A DNA stretch of 64,000 nucleotides. Source: Marthasterias glacialis (lineage: Eukaryota; Echinodermata; Asteroidea; Forcipulatida; Asteriidae). The stretch's first letter is position 1; the number at the start of each line of letters is the position of its first letter. The notes under the pieces are model-generated. The model did no database searches, was not told the origin of the DNA, and saw nothing but the letters and a program-made list of their open reading frames with translations. A program made the position numbers and the translations under genes. Shown piece by piece: positions 31,761 through 52,500 of this stretch. Location: contig OU452219.1 of NCBI GenBank assembly GCA_911728455.2, positions 11,870,397 through 11,934,396 on the forward strand. Direction: 5' to 3'.

Positions 31761-32365
31761 AACAGTTATCTAGAACAGCCTTACACTGGCGTTTTGCAAC
31801 GTACATCAAAATATTTCTGGCAAATTCTGCTTATCAATTGCCTTCTTTAGACTGATTGTCCCCTGTCGTTATCAGCAAGGATCAAGACAAGCGCTGGTTT
31901 TACAAACCCAATGGTTCCATTGGATACTAGAAACATACACGCAATGATCCAGTACTACCAGACTGGTGAATGAGGGCCGTGGGGGCTTCACTTATCCCCC
32001 CCCCCGTGTTGTATTTCAGACGAAAATATTTCTCTCATGATTGGTACTGGTATGAACTTTTTAATCAGTGAGTTTCTAGACATTCAGATTAAAACCAATC
32101 AACCCCTAACTGTGTTTACAAATCCTGCACTTTGTCTTTATGGGTACATAGTGAACATTGTCAATAATTAGTTATGCAGATAAAAGTATGCAAACCCTAT
32201 TATAGTTGATGACAATCAATTATAAGCGCAAATGGTCGCTTGAACAAAGCTATCGAAAACTGGTGTGAACCAAAGTTGTCTATTATTGGAGTTCTTTACT
32301 GGACTTGCAGTTCACACGGTACCGGTATGTATTTTGTAAGGCACAAGCCTGACACCGAACGTGTT

Positions 32366-32738
32366 TTAAAGCCCCATCTTAACATTTTTAAAGTGTATGT
32401 AAATGCTTCCATTCTTTGCACAAATCAAGTTATGAATGATGTAATAAAACCAACCTGTGAAAATGTCAGCTCATTTCGTTGTTTCATTTGCGAGAAAACG
32501 TTAAAAATGCGTTTGGCATTTTTCAACACATTCTGAGACGGAGTTTCGGTCTCAAATGAGACAAAAATTTATTTTGGATCTTGTTTCATTTGTTATTCAA
32601 AAACGGTAACACTTCAGACATAAACATTTCAAGGAAAGTTTTCTACTGTCATTATGTTTATACCATGTATAAGGTATATGTAAATCTGTAAACGTTTGTT
32701 TTTTTTCCTTAATACCAATGTTGAGCTGGGGCTTTAAA
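32366..32738 (+). mobile_element. MITE with 'ttaaagcccc' ends
   Basis: Left end 'ttaaagccccatcttaaca' and right end 'caatgttgagctggggctttaa' form inverted repeats. A copy in the opposite orientation is at 53060-53412, and truncated versions lie in the two flank duplicates (near 40800 and 43890). Confidence 0.72.
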
Positions 32739-33066
32739 GTTTAACCGTCGTTGGCAACTGTTTCGCGTAATACACAGTATTGCTCTGTAGTTTCCATTGA
32801 ATATACTTTTAAGACAGACAGATTGAAGTCTTTGCTTTCTTTGTTAGAAATCAAGTATTTTCTGTAAATAATCAAACATTTCAGGCTGTTTGACTCAAAC
32901 TTCTTCCACAACGTTGAATTTTTAAAACGGTCTTTTTATACAAGAAAACTTCATGTAAATAGCCTTGCCTCATGGACAAGTTCTCATTATCAAGTCTTTA
33001 TTTAGTATATTTTCGGATTTGAATTTCAATTGCAGGTGATAAAGAGAAACTGGGACATCATCTATC

Positions 33067-37546
<4,480 letters not shown>

Positions 37547-38216
37547 ATAATCGGAGAAATGATTCCCATTTTCCCTTTCTTTCTTTTCTTTGTGGCTCCA
37601 AAACATTTCCACTATATCCACGAGCCAGACATCCAGTCTCATTCCTTGAATTCAAAGATTTTGAAAACATTAAATGCTCGTTTTTGTGACCAGACAATAA
37701 TGTTCCCACATTTACGGTTACGGAGGCAACCTCCCTTTCAAATGTCGATGCATTCTAGTTTAGAACAAAGCTAAAACATTGTTTGCCCCACATTTATGGG
37801 TCAGCCATCTTAGTTCTTATTCCCTGACTACAAATATTTTGTACAAAATATGCAAAGACTATTAAGCTAACCAGACTTAATTCTGTCCATTCTCGTCAGG
37901 GGCGACATCAGTGTGTTCCGTTCAATGGAAAAGCTGCATACAGTGTTTATTTTACCCTGCCATGAACAAACCCATGTTGTTAAATCAAACTATTGGTCAT
38001 GCTCACTGATGCTTGTAAGTGGGTGGTTGTTAAAATATCAGCTCCACCTTCGTGTCAACCTTGAATAAGAGGCAGCTTCTCAATGTCTGGGCTTCAGATC
38101 TAGCCTTTCTTAGGTCTCCAAGTTCAGACCAAATTGTCCAGAGCCAGCACTTTTTCCAAAAATAAAATAATTACATGACATAACCCCAAGATTAAAAAGT
38201 ACACCATGGAAGCCAC
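37547..38216 (+). other. 3' flank of gene D
   Basis: Matches the 3' flank of gene E (47598-48290) closely. No coding sequence. AATAAA at 38161 is the first clear polyadenylation signal; the equivalent after gene E is at 48234. Confidence 0.55.
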
Positions 38217-41129
38217 TTGTTACATTTTTGCCAAATCTTAAAACTTATAAGGATATTATGATGATGGAAACAACAATGACCCTATATCATAGAATTGAAG
38301 CTGCTGTCGAGTGTCGAGACCTTTGTTTTTTGACTGAGATAATTTACTTTCTGCTACCTCTAGCGGAAATACATTATTATTTTGTAAGTGTTGCCCATTA
38401 CTCTAAGCATACACCTACTACTGGTTTCTGCCTTTTCAATTCTGAATGTGTTATTTTGAACGTAAAAGCACTGCAAGCGAGCAATTTGGACACCACATTT
38501 CAAAGTTTTGTTTAACACCCCGAGTATGCCTCCATTATTTTTTAACTCTAGATATTACCACAATCAATATTCCTTTTGTCTTGGAAAAATTGGAAAATTA
38601 CATTGTCATGAAAGTTAAATTGATACCAATTGTCCCATATCGAAGAAACGGTGGTTTAAAGTAACTTGTAAGCGAGATTTTATCTTTATTTTATTTTTTT
38701 AAAAACTTTTTTTTAATGTATTTATTTAATTTTAATTATTTTAGTTTATTGCAATATTACCGTTGTTGTAAGAATTCACCATCTTTACCGATGAAAATTA
38801 TACATTTATTTCTCCGAAATCACCACAAAAATTTTACAATTTAATATGTTCTAGATGTAACAAACATACTGAACACTATCTTGATTGTGTATGGGAAACA
38901 TGACAAAGAAAACCACTGTCATAATATTAACTTATCTTTACACCGTCGACGCAAAAGAACAAATGAATGATTTACAGCTGGCGTTTACTCCATAACATTT
39001 TAGAATGAGCCCAATAAAATAAATGTTTTAAAGAAATGGTTAGACTGTATAGAGTTATGTTTAGGTGTTAAACAAAAACATTAAATTGTGACCTAAACGT
39101 CTCTTTCCTTACTTCCAAATGGAGCACTAGCCGAACAGTTCGTCAGCAATAGTTTTTTCTTCGCATGAACGTGGAAGAAGTCTTATGTTTTTAACTCTAA
39201 ATCGTTCGTGCAGGTATCGAGTCGGCAGCTTTTTTGTATATGTAAATACCGGAAATTTCACCGACATAAACGTTTATAGAAATGCATCAAGCTTTGTTTT
39301 CTCTTGACCTGTGATGTTGTTTTCACTTTTACACTTACATGCCATAATAGAACGATTGCGTGACCCGCCTCACGTGACCTATTGTTGGTATTAAATGTAA
39401 ATAGACACGACGTCCTCCATAGGAAAGTGCAGTACGATATACGTGATAATTGTTGCATTTCTGTATTCGATTGAGGCTTTTCTTTCTCAAAATCTGTGAA
39501 AAATATTCCAGAGTTTGTACCAGAGACCTTCGAGTGACTGAATAATGACAGTACAGTTTCTGCAAGGAGTCTTGGAAATTGTACAAGTAACGTATAAATG
39601 TGCACGATGTGTGATCTGCCAGGTATATGCTAATTTTCATAACCCGCTACCGGTCCCTATATTCAGTCCGAACGAAAACGATGTAGGGACCGGGAACCAG
39701 TCTATTCCCCCATGGGAGAAGAGTACTTTTTGATCACCGATGCGAATGGGAGTAATAATGAATATCACGTGATCTGTATGTTAGTTCTATAAAGATTGCC
39801 ATTCTCGCTTTAAAGCAGCCAACAATAATTTCATATATTGCCCTTTCCCGCCATAAAATGTCAGAAGAATAAAAGTATGTCCATCCATTCTAGTGATTAA
39901 CATAACAATCACACTGTAAAAATGAGTGGGGGAAAACGAATTGTTTTGTGTGTTAGTTTTGCCATCAGGGACACTGTGCGCGTTCAAATATAAATATGTA
40001 TACATATAGGCCATGTCCGAATTCATGGGCTATATACCTGGAAATAACGTGTGTGCCCATAGAAGCCACTAGCTAACGACTGCAGTTCCCAATGCCTTGT
40101 GTGTTATTTACGGCCGTAGCTACGTAATTCGGATTAGCTTTGATTGCTACATGCAGCCGAAATGAGCAACGATGAATGAGGGGCGAGTGGGAAGCTTCAC
40201 ACTTTCCAGACGAAAATATTTCTCTCATGGTTGGTACTCAGAATTTTTTAATGTTAGCTTCTAGACATTCAGATTAAAAGCCAATCAACCCCTCCTTTAA
40301 ACTATGACTACAAATTATATACTTTATCTTTATAAGTACAAAGTGAACATCGTTAGTAATTACGAACACAGATAAAACGGTGCAAACCCTTTTATTGCTG
40401 ATTACAATAATTATAAGCAACACTGAATGATTGCTTGAACGAAGCTATCGAAAACTGGTGTGCACAAAGGTGTCTATGTGTACGTTTCTTTATTGGACTT
40501 GCAGTTTACACGGTATGTATTTTATAGAGCACAAGCCTGACACAAAACGTGGAAATATCAGCTCGTTTCGTTGTTTCATTTGCGAGAAAACGGTCAAAAT
40601 GCATTCAGCATTTTTGTACGTGCACTTAGGTAGAGTTTTGGTATCACTCGAGCCAAAAATTAAATTTGGATCTTCATTTCATTTATTATTCAAGAACACG
40701 AGAATACTTCAAGCAGAAATATATCAAGGAAAGTTTTTTATTATCATTATGTTTATACCATGAAAGATATAATGTAAATCTGTGAACGTATATATTTTGA
40801 GCTGGGGCTTTAACGTCTTATCGTCAGTGACAATGTTGTGCTTAATATACGGTACTGCTCTGTAGTTTCTTTTAAATTGAAGACAGTCAGATTGAACTTT
40901 TGCTTCCTTTTACAGAAATCATGTATTTTCTGTAAATAATAAAAGGCTTTAGGCTGTCCGGCTCAAACTTCTTCCACAACGTTGTATTTTTAAAACAGTC
41001 TTATACAACCAAATTTCACGCAAAAATAGCCTTGCTTCATGGACAAGTTCTCATTATTAAGTCTTGGATTTGAATTTCAATTGCAGGTGATAAAGAGAAA
41101 CTGCGACATCATCTACCATGAAGCTACTT
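38217..41129 (+). repeat. Tandem ~3 kb flank duplication, copy 1
   Basis: Nearly identical to 41130-44219. It starts with the 3' flank of gene D and ends with the 5' flank of a subtilase first exon. It contains no complete gene. Shared landmarks in both copies include 'ctaccggtccctatattcag' (about 39647 and 42714), a 'tcacgtgatctgtatgttag' stretch, and a truncated copy of the MITE ending in 'gagctggggctttaa'. Confidence 0.85.
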
Positions 41130-41426
41130 GTTACATTTTTGCCAAATCTTAAAACTTATAAGGATATTGTGATGATGCAAACAACAATGACCCTATATCA
41201 TACAATTGAAGCTGCTGTCGAGTGTCGAGACCTTTGTTTTTTGACTGAGATAATTTACTTTCTGCCACCTCTAGCGGAAATACATTATTATTTTGTAAGT
41301 GTTGCCCATTACTCTAAGCATACACCTACTACTGGTTTCTGCCTTTTCAATTCTGAATGTGTTATTTTGAACGTAAAAGCACTGCAAGCGAGCAATTTGG
41401 ACACCACATTTCAAAGTTCTGTTTAA
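41118..41426 (+). pseudogene. Truncated first exon of a subtilase fused to duplicated 3' flank (chimeric 102-codon ORF)
   Basis: The sequence up to 41128 matches the 5' flank and first four codons (MKLL) of genes D and E. It then switches to the sequence found downstream of gene D from about 38217. The frame stays open for 102 codons (MKLLVTFLPNLKTYK ...), but the part after the fourth codon is translated flank with no protease similarity. The junction falls where exon 1 (accatgaagctactt) and the 3' flank (accatggaagccactt) are almost the same, so it looks like a short-homology tandem duplication scar. Expression is possible because the promoter-side flank is intact, but a function is not implied. 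Confidence 0.75.
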
Positions 41427-44210
41427 CACCCCGAGTATGCCTCCATTATTTTTTAACTCTAGATATTACCACAATCAATATTCCTTTTGTCTTGGAAAAA
41501 TTGGAAAATTACATTGTCATGAAAGTTAAATTGATACCAATTGTCCCATATCGAAGAAACGTTTGGTTTAAGGTGACTTGTAAGCGAGATTTTATCTTTA
41601 TTTTATTTTTTTGAAAACTTTTTTTTTAATGTATTTATTTAATTTTAATTATTTTAGTTTATTGCAATATTACCGTTGTTGTTGTTGTTGTTGTTGTTGT
41701 CGTCGTCGTCGTCGTTGTTGTTGAAATCACCACAAATTTTACCATTTAATACTTTTTTGTTATAGCTTGTTACTATTATTATTATTATTTATTTTTTAAC
41801 AAGAACATCTGGGAGAACAGAAAACAATAAGAATTCACCATCTTTACCGATGAAAATTATACATTTATTCCTCTGAAATCACCACAAACATTTTACAATT
41901 TAATATGTTCTAGATGTAACAAACATACTGAACACTATCTTGATTGTGTATGGGAAACGTGACAAAGAAAACCACTGTCATAATATTAACTTATCTTCGA
42001 CGTCGACGCAAAAACACCGTCGACGCAAAAACAAATAAATGATTTACAGCTGGCGTTTACTCCATAACATTTTAGAATGAGCCCAATAAAATAAATGTTT
42101 TAAAGAAATGGTTAGACTGGATAGAGTTATGTTTAGGTGTTAAACAAAAACATTAAATTGTGACCTAAACGTCTCTTTCCTTACTTTCAAATGGAGCACT
42201 AGCTAAACAGTTGGTCAGCAATAGTTTTTTCTTCGCATGAACGTGGAAGAAGTCTTATGTTTTTAACTCTAAATCGTTCGTGCAGGTATCGAGTCGGCAG
42301 CTTTTTTGTATATGTAAATACTGGAAATTTCACCGACATAAACGCTTATAGAAATGCATCAAGCTTTGTTTTCTCTTGACCTGTGATGTTGTTTTCACTT
42401 TTACACTTACATGCGACAATAGAACGATTGCGTGACCCGCCTCACGTGACCTATTGTTGGTATTAAATGTAAATACACACGGCGTCCTCCATAGGAAAGT
42501 GCAGTACAGTACACGTGATAATTGTTGCATTTCTGTATTCGATTGAGGCTTTTTTCTCGAAATCTGTGAAAAATATACCAGAGTTTGTACCAGAGACCTT
42601 CGAGTGACTGAATAATGACAGTACAGTTTCTGCAAGTCTTGGAAATTATACAAGTAACGTACAAATGTGCACGATGTGTGATCTGCCCAGGTATATGCTA
42701 ATTTTCATAACCCGCTACCGGTCCCTATATTCAGTCCGAACGAAAACGATGTAGGGACCGGGAACCAGTCTATTCCCCCATGGGAGAAGAGTACTGATGC
42801 GAATGGGAGTAATAATGAATATCACGTGATCTGTATGTTAGTTCTATAAAGATTGCCATTCTCGCTTTAAAGCAGCCAACAATAATTTCATATAGTGCCC
42901 TTTCCCCCCATAAAATGTCAGAAGAATAAAAGTATGTCCATCCATTCTAGTTGTTGATTAACATAACAATCACACTGTAAAAATGAGTGGGGAAAAAACG
43001 AATTGTTTTGTGTGTTAGTTTTGCCATCAGGGACACTGTGCGCGTTCAAATATAAATATGTATACATATAGGCCATGTCCGAATTCATGGGCTATATACC
43101 TGGAAATAACGTGTGTGCCCATAGAAGCCACTAGCTAACGACTGCAGTTCCCAATGCCTTGTGTGTTATTTACGGCCGTAGCTACGTAATTCGGATTAGC
43201 TTTGATTGCTACATGCAGCCGAAATGAGCAACGATGAATGAGGGGCGAGTGGGGAGCTTCACACTTTCCAGACGAAAATATTTCTCTCATGGTTGTACTC
43301 AGAATTTTTTAATGTTAGCTTCTAGACATTCAGATTAAAAGCCAATCAACCCCTCCTTTAAACTATGACTACAAATTATATACTTTATCTTTATAAGTAC
43401 AAAGTGAACATCGTTAGTAATTACGAATACAGATAAAAACGATGCAAACCCTTTTATTGCTGATTACAATAATTGTAAGCAACACTGAATGATTGCTTGA
43501 ACGAAGCTATCGAAAACTGGTGTGCACAAAGGTGTCTATGTGTACGTTTCTTTATTGGACTTGCAGTTTACACGGTATGTATTTTATAGAGCACAAGCCT
43601 GACACAGAACGTGGAAATATCAGCTCGTTTCGTTGTTTCATTTGCGAGAAAACGGTCAAAATGCATTCAGCATTTTTGTACGTGCACTTAGGTAGAGTTT
43701 TGGTATCACTCGAGCCAAAAATTAAATTGGATCTTTATTTCATTTATTATTCAAGAACACGAGAATACTTCAAGCAGAAATATTTCAAGGAAAGTTTTTT
43801 ATTATCATTATGTTTATACCATGAAAGATATAATGTAAATCTGTGAACGTATATGTTTTTTGTTTTTTTTTGTTGTTTTTTTACCAATGTTGAGCTGGGG
43901 CTTTAACGTCTTATCGTCAGTGACAATGTTGTGCTTAATATACGGTACTGCTCTGTAGTTTCTTTTAAATTGAAGACAGACGGATTGAACTTTTGCTTTC
44001 TTTTACAGAAATCATGTATTTTCTGTAAATAATAAAAGGCTTCAGGCTGTCCGGCTCAAACTTCTTCCACAACGTTGTATTTTTAAAACAGTCTTATACA
44101 ACCAAATTTCACGCAAAAATAGCCTTGCTTCATGGACAAGTTCTCATTATTAAGTCTTGGATTTGAATTTCAATTGCAGGTGATAAAAAGAAACTGCGAC
44201 ATCATCTACC

Positions 44211-44219
<9 letters not shown>
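41130..44219 (+). repeat. Tandem ~3 kb flank duplication, copy 2
   Basis: Second copy of the unit at 38217-41129, leading directly into gene E. It differs mainly by a GTT/GTC microsatellite and an extra ATT-rich stretch (about 41675-41830) and small indels. The upstream flank of gene D (about 30060-33035) is a more diverged third version, so the promoter region of E is preceded by a spare copy. Confidence 0.85.
41676..41724 (+). repeat. (GTT)n(GTC)n(GTT)n microsatellite
   Basis: A compound trinucleotide repeat present in flank copy 2 but absent from copy 1, so it arose or expanded after the duplication. Confidence 0.9.
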
Positions 44220-47597
<3,378 letters not shown>

Positions 47598-48463
47598 ACA
47601 CATGTACATGGCCTGGGTTAAATAATCAGAGAAACAATTCCCAGTTTTTCCCCTTTCTTTTCTTTGGAAAAGGTCATGGCTCCAAAAAGAGGCCACTTTA
47701 TTCACGAGTCAGACATCCAGTCTCATTCCTTGAATTAAAAGATTTTGAAAACATTAAATGCTTTTTATGATGACTAGGCAATTTTTTCCCATTTACGGAG
47801 GCAACCTCGCTCTCAAATGAATTTTAATGCATTATAGTATAGAACGAAGCTAAAACATTCTTTGCACCGCATTTATGGGTCAGCCATTTTAGTTCTAATT
47901 CTCTGACTACAAATGTTTTGTACACATGCAAAGACTATTATGGTAACCAGACTTAATTATGTCCATTCTCAGGGGCGATGTCAATGTGTTCCGTTCAATG
48001 GAAAAGCCGCATCCAGTTGTTTATTTTTCATGGCAGGAACAAACCCATGTTGTTAAATTAAATTATTGGTCATGCTCACTGATGCTTGTAAGCGGGTGGT
48101 TGTTAAAATATCAGCTCCACCTTCGTGTCAACCTTGAATAAGAGGCAGTTTCTCAATGTCTGGGCTTCAGATCTAGCCTTTCTTAGGTCTCCAAGTTCAG
48201 ACCAAATTGTCCAGAGCCAGCACTTCTTCCAAAAATAAAATAATTACATGACACAACCCAAAGATTAAAAAGTACACCATGAAAGCCACTTGTTACAGTT
48301 TTCCCAAAGCTTTTAAGGACATTGTGATGATGGAAACAACAATGACCCTATATCATACAATTGAAGCTGCTGTCGAGACCTCTGTTTTTTGACTGAGATT
48401 ATTTACTTTCTGTCACCTCTATCAGCAATACGATATTCTAAGCTTACACATGTAAGCTTAGAA
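47598..48463 (+). other. 3' flank of gene E
   Basis: Homologous to the gene D 3' flank. Includes AATAAA at 48234 and 'acttgttacagttttcccaa' at 48289, matching the start of the flank duplication unit. Homology to the unit resumes after a SINE at about 48878 and fades near 49137. Confidence 0.6.
48433..48462. repeat. 30-bp perfect palindrome abutting the SINE
   Basis: 'attctaagcttaca' followed by two bases and its exact reverse complement 'tgtaagcttagaat'. It lies directly before the SINE head and is not present in the gene D flank. Confidence 0.8.
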
Positions 48464-48877
48464 TGTCGTGGCCGAGCGGATAAGAACACCGGACTCAAGC
48501 TCTGCTGTTCCTGATCAGCAGAGTGTGGGTTCGAGTCCCGGTCGTGACACTTGTGTCCTTAAGCAAGACACTTAACCATTATTGCTGCGTCCTTCGGATG
48601 GGACGTAAAGCCGTAGGTCTCGTGTGTTGTGTAATGCACGTAAAAGAACCCAGTGCACTTATCGCAAAGAGAAGGGGTTCGCCCAGGTGTTCCTGGTTTG
48701 ATCAGCTGCAGATTGCACCACATCACCTTGTTAACCATTACATGGTGCTATGTAAAGGAACAGGTCTCATACTTCAAAAAATACTTCAAACTCATCATAC
48801 CTTACAGGAAAAAATACTGAGCTCTTTGAGACTTCCATCGGGTGTGATAAAGCGCTATATAAGAACTGTGTATTACC
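48464..48877 (+). mobile_element. Full-length tRNA-Leu-derived SINE
   Basis: Head 'gtcgtggccgagcggataag', tRNA-Leu(CAA)-like arm 'gactcaag', B box 'gtgggttcgagtcccggtc', then a central block ('gctgcgtccttcggatggga') and a tail ending 'aaagcgctatataagaactg'. It interrupts sequence that is continuous downstream of gene D, so it inserted after the D/E duplication. Confidence 0.85.
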
Positions 48878-49507
48878 TACTACTGGTTTCTACTGACGTC
48901 AGAAGTAGGTTCTATTTGGCTATGCGGTCCTGGTGACAACAGATGAAGAAATTCTCTACAGAGTATCAAATCTTTCCAACTGACTTCTGCCTTGTCAATT
49001 CTGAATGTGTTATTTTGAATGTAGAAACACTGCAAGTGAGCAATCAGGATAACACATTCCAAAGTTCTGTTTAACACCCAAGAATGCCTCAGTTATTTTT
49101 TAACTCTAGTTATTACCACAATCAATATTCTTTTTGTTCGGAGTCCTTCATTCTAGTCGCATGTCTAAATGACATTTATAAATTGGCATCTTAAAATTCC
49201 ACAGCACGCTCGATGGTGTTTCAGACACTGCTCTAGAATGCAGAAGATGATTCCATGCTCCATGCCAGCAAACCGTTACCCTCACACCGACGCAGGTTTT
49301 TTTGTTTATGGGTCTCGCTGATATGAAGAGGCCCATCAGTTAAAAGACTGCAACTTGGTCTCCTCAGAATCAAATAATTTCAGCTGCTTTTTTTTTACCT
49401 CTCAAGATGCTTTTAAAAGAAAGGCTCTCCCATCACGTCAGTTCCTCCTGCTAAGAGTTTGCTCAACCAAAGTATCTTTATGTCTTGGTTGTTTTGATGT
49501 CTCTCTT

Positions 49508-52500
49508 TCAGCTTGACTTACTTCTGTCCACGAAGACTTTATCTTTAGTAAGTGTGGTGAGCAAGTCTGTTGAGACTGACCTAAACAGGAAAAAGAAAAA
49601 ATTCCTGTCATTTTACATACAGTGCACCAAGATTTCACAGCCACGGTTGTAAAGCTATAATGCACTATCAAAAAAACTGGCCTGGACTGCTGCCACCAAA
49701 GCTGGCTTGACACCACACACAAACTCCACCAACACACCCTGCCATACTGCCACTCCACCAAACATTGCTCTAAAGTACACCGAGTCCACAGATTCAGTAA
49801 GAACAACAGCCTTGACAAAACTGTACCCTTCCAGGTTTTGTGGTTATATTAACAGCTCACTCCAGATAATATCTTGATTGCTGTTAATTGTATACATGAA
49901 TAATTCATATTTATTCCAGGCTTGCCAACCATGGACTGTAAGTGGCAGTTAATGAACATGCATTATTTAATGCTAGATAGTTTGTGTATATCCACTCAGT
50001 CATCCCCCTGTTTTTTGACGGATTCTCATACAAAATTTGAAGAAACACTGAAGTTCCAGAATAAAGTACATTGTCAAGGGCATCATCTTTCGAGACTCTG
50101 GGACTCAGTGGGTTACTTTGGTTCAGGGCACATACAATTTGGTAGTATGGAACTAGGGAGGCTGAGTGCTTTATTGCAGGTAAACTGTGTGGCGAGATTC
50201 GGCAATTGGAACAGCTCGTAACAATCTTGCAAACAAGGCTACACTAACCCGAGAGGCCTTTTTCACAGTGCACCATGGGCATGATCGGGGAAAATAATCA
50301 CATTCATAAAGCCCATGTATATACTGACTTCAGAAACTACATACTGACTTCGCTCACTTGAACAAGTCTTTTTTTTTTTTTAACAAGTTCACTTTTGAAA
50401 ACAGTACTTGTAGCTTTATTTTTAAGAGCTTTTTCTCTCTGGTCATGTGAGCAATGATAACCCTGTGTGAAAATTGAAAACTGGTTCTTAACACAAGACG
50501 CCTATGCCTGTTTGTACTTGCTACAACACTACATTTTCTGTCGTCTGTAAAATTGACTTCCATGGGAAAAACACTGAATGTGAATTTGGTGATTGTTGAG
50601 ATTGTGCCCAAGAAAACATTGCAGTATCATCATCATTAAAAAAGAATTAAAAATAAAAACTTATCAAAGTCTCCGACTCAATCTCACACTTTGGTCTTTT
50701 GGGGCACTAGGTGGCAGCAGATTCACCTGGTTAAACATTTTTTTTTTAAGATGCTCGGAATTTATGTACACAGATTAAGTCAATAATAGTCATTTCCCAG
50801 TATGTCTGGTGCCACCTTGGATCTTACATTCACTCATTTGTAAACTTACAAAGTTTTAACCGACAAACAAGTGTAAAATAAAAGTCTGGTGACTTTGGTG
50901 TAGTGACCTCTAAAAGTATCATTTAATACAGGGAACCTAACAATATAGCAGTCCACTAAAAGTAACAACTTACCTGAGTGCATAGTTTGGAACAGCAACT
51001 GAACATAGTACGAAAAGTTGATACATGCCAGAGTGAATGGCATAACATTTGTGGTCTTTTGCATGAATATACGTCTCTTTCACCATATGAGTAAACGTGG
51101 CTGGGATGTCCCCCGATGGATCTTAAAGCAAAACATGCTTGGAGTAAGTTAAGTTGTTAGAATGGCAATTTGTAAATTTAATTGAACAGATAATTGATAT
51201 AGGTGGCTCATTAGCTAATCAAACCTCCTCCCCCTACCAGCCCCACAAAGTAAATGAGGAACAGCCACCATTGCTCTCACCTGTTCTCTGAGGACTATGG
51301 CAAGCTGGAAAAAGTGTTCCCACTGTGTTCCTGTAGAAAGAGTTCAGCACCTGTCTTCTGCGTGTGTGGGTCAAAGGTCGCCTATCTGCTGCACTACCCT
51401 CTTGTATGGGTAACCGGCAGCTTGAGAGACACTTGTGCTGGTCAGTATTTACAATCAGAAACCTAATACAGAAAAGTACAGATATAAATGGGAAACGTTT
51501 TAGACACTAGGTGGCAGCAGACTTACTGTGTACAGTTCATCATTCTAAAAAATGTGTGCACGCCAAGAATTATACAAACAATGAAAAATTGTCCAGTGTG
51601 TCTGCCAACAGCTAGAGTTTAGAGTCTTGTAGTCTCTCATTCATCTATTGTCTGTTCAGACAATGGATCAATCCTGAAATTGAACAGTGTAATGTAAATC
51701 AGTGGAGAGGATTTCTATAGAGGATTGACACTGGTGTGATGAATCAAGATTAAAGGGGCTGTGTTGTCATGATTATAGCAGGTCTGTGGCTGTGCATGGA
51801 AAGATGAACTCTCATCCAGATACTGCACACGCCTGCGCTTGCGGTCAAACCATAAAGTCAAACTGTGATGTGACCGCTGGTGCGCATAGGCGTAGTAACT
51901 GGGTTATTCCATTTACTGCTATAATCATGACGCCACACCCCTTTAAGTAAGCAAAACCATGATTTTGTAAAGTTACAAATCCTGTTCTTTGTATGAATGA
52001 AAGAAGAGCCAGAATATTGTTAATCAATTTAAACATTTCCTCACCCAAGAATTCCAGAATCTATACTGAGACTCTTTGGTACATATTGACCAGCGACTGC
52101 AGCCTTCTGACATGCCCTCAGTGACTCAACATGTGCCCGCCAGGCTGATTCAACCAATGAGGTCTCTGCTTCAGCCAGAGTGGGTGTGGCCAAACAGAGG
52201 ACACTTACGACAACACCTGGGAGGAGACTTGTGCTTAGAAGACGATGAGGAATCTAGGGTTGAGAGACAAATTGAGTAACACAGAAGTTTATTACCAACA
52301 ATTAAGCAACTAAGAACCCTCCTACTATCTGACCATTCAATATCATCCACAAGGTCCTGAAGGACTGATAAACTTTTTTTATCTATTTATTTAATTATAA
52401 TCATTTATACACGGTAACCCATACAACCAAGGTTGCTTTTCAAGGGGCTGTGTGGCATAAAAACATCTGAAATTTTTGAACAATATACAAGGAAAAATAA

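Larger units (their letters stand above)
30060..33066 (+). other. 5' flank of gene D, homologous to the duplicated unit
   Basis: No gene seen. From about 30090 ('accaattctcccattatcaa') the sequence resembles 38625 onward and 41550 onward, marking the older D/E segmental duplication. It contains two MITEs (31581-31760, 32366-32738) and a probable UTR-intron acceptor at 33034-33035. The promoter must lie here, but no convincing TATA box or initiator could be chosen by eye. Confidence 0.6.

Noticed and set aside
38228..38515. 95-codon ORF in the gene D 3' flank and its copy at 41118-41426 as a conserved gene
   Set aside because: The copies are near-identical by recent duplication rather than selection, and the frame is broken by deletions in the homologous gene E flank (48290-49080).
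48464..48550. Functional tRNA-Leu gene
   Set aside because: It continues into a SINE body and tail, and the same head recurs elsewhere in the window.
48523..48936. 137-codon ORF
   Set aside because: Lies almost wholly within the SINE; no protein similarity recognised.
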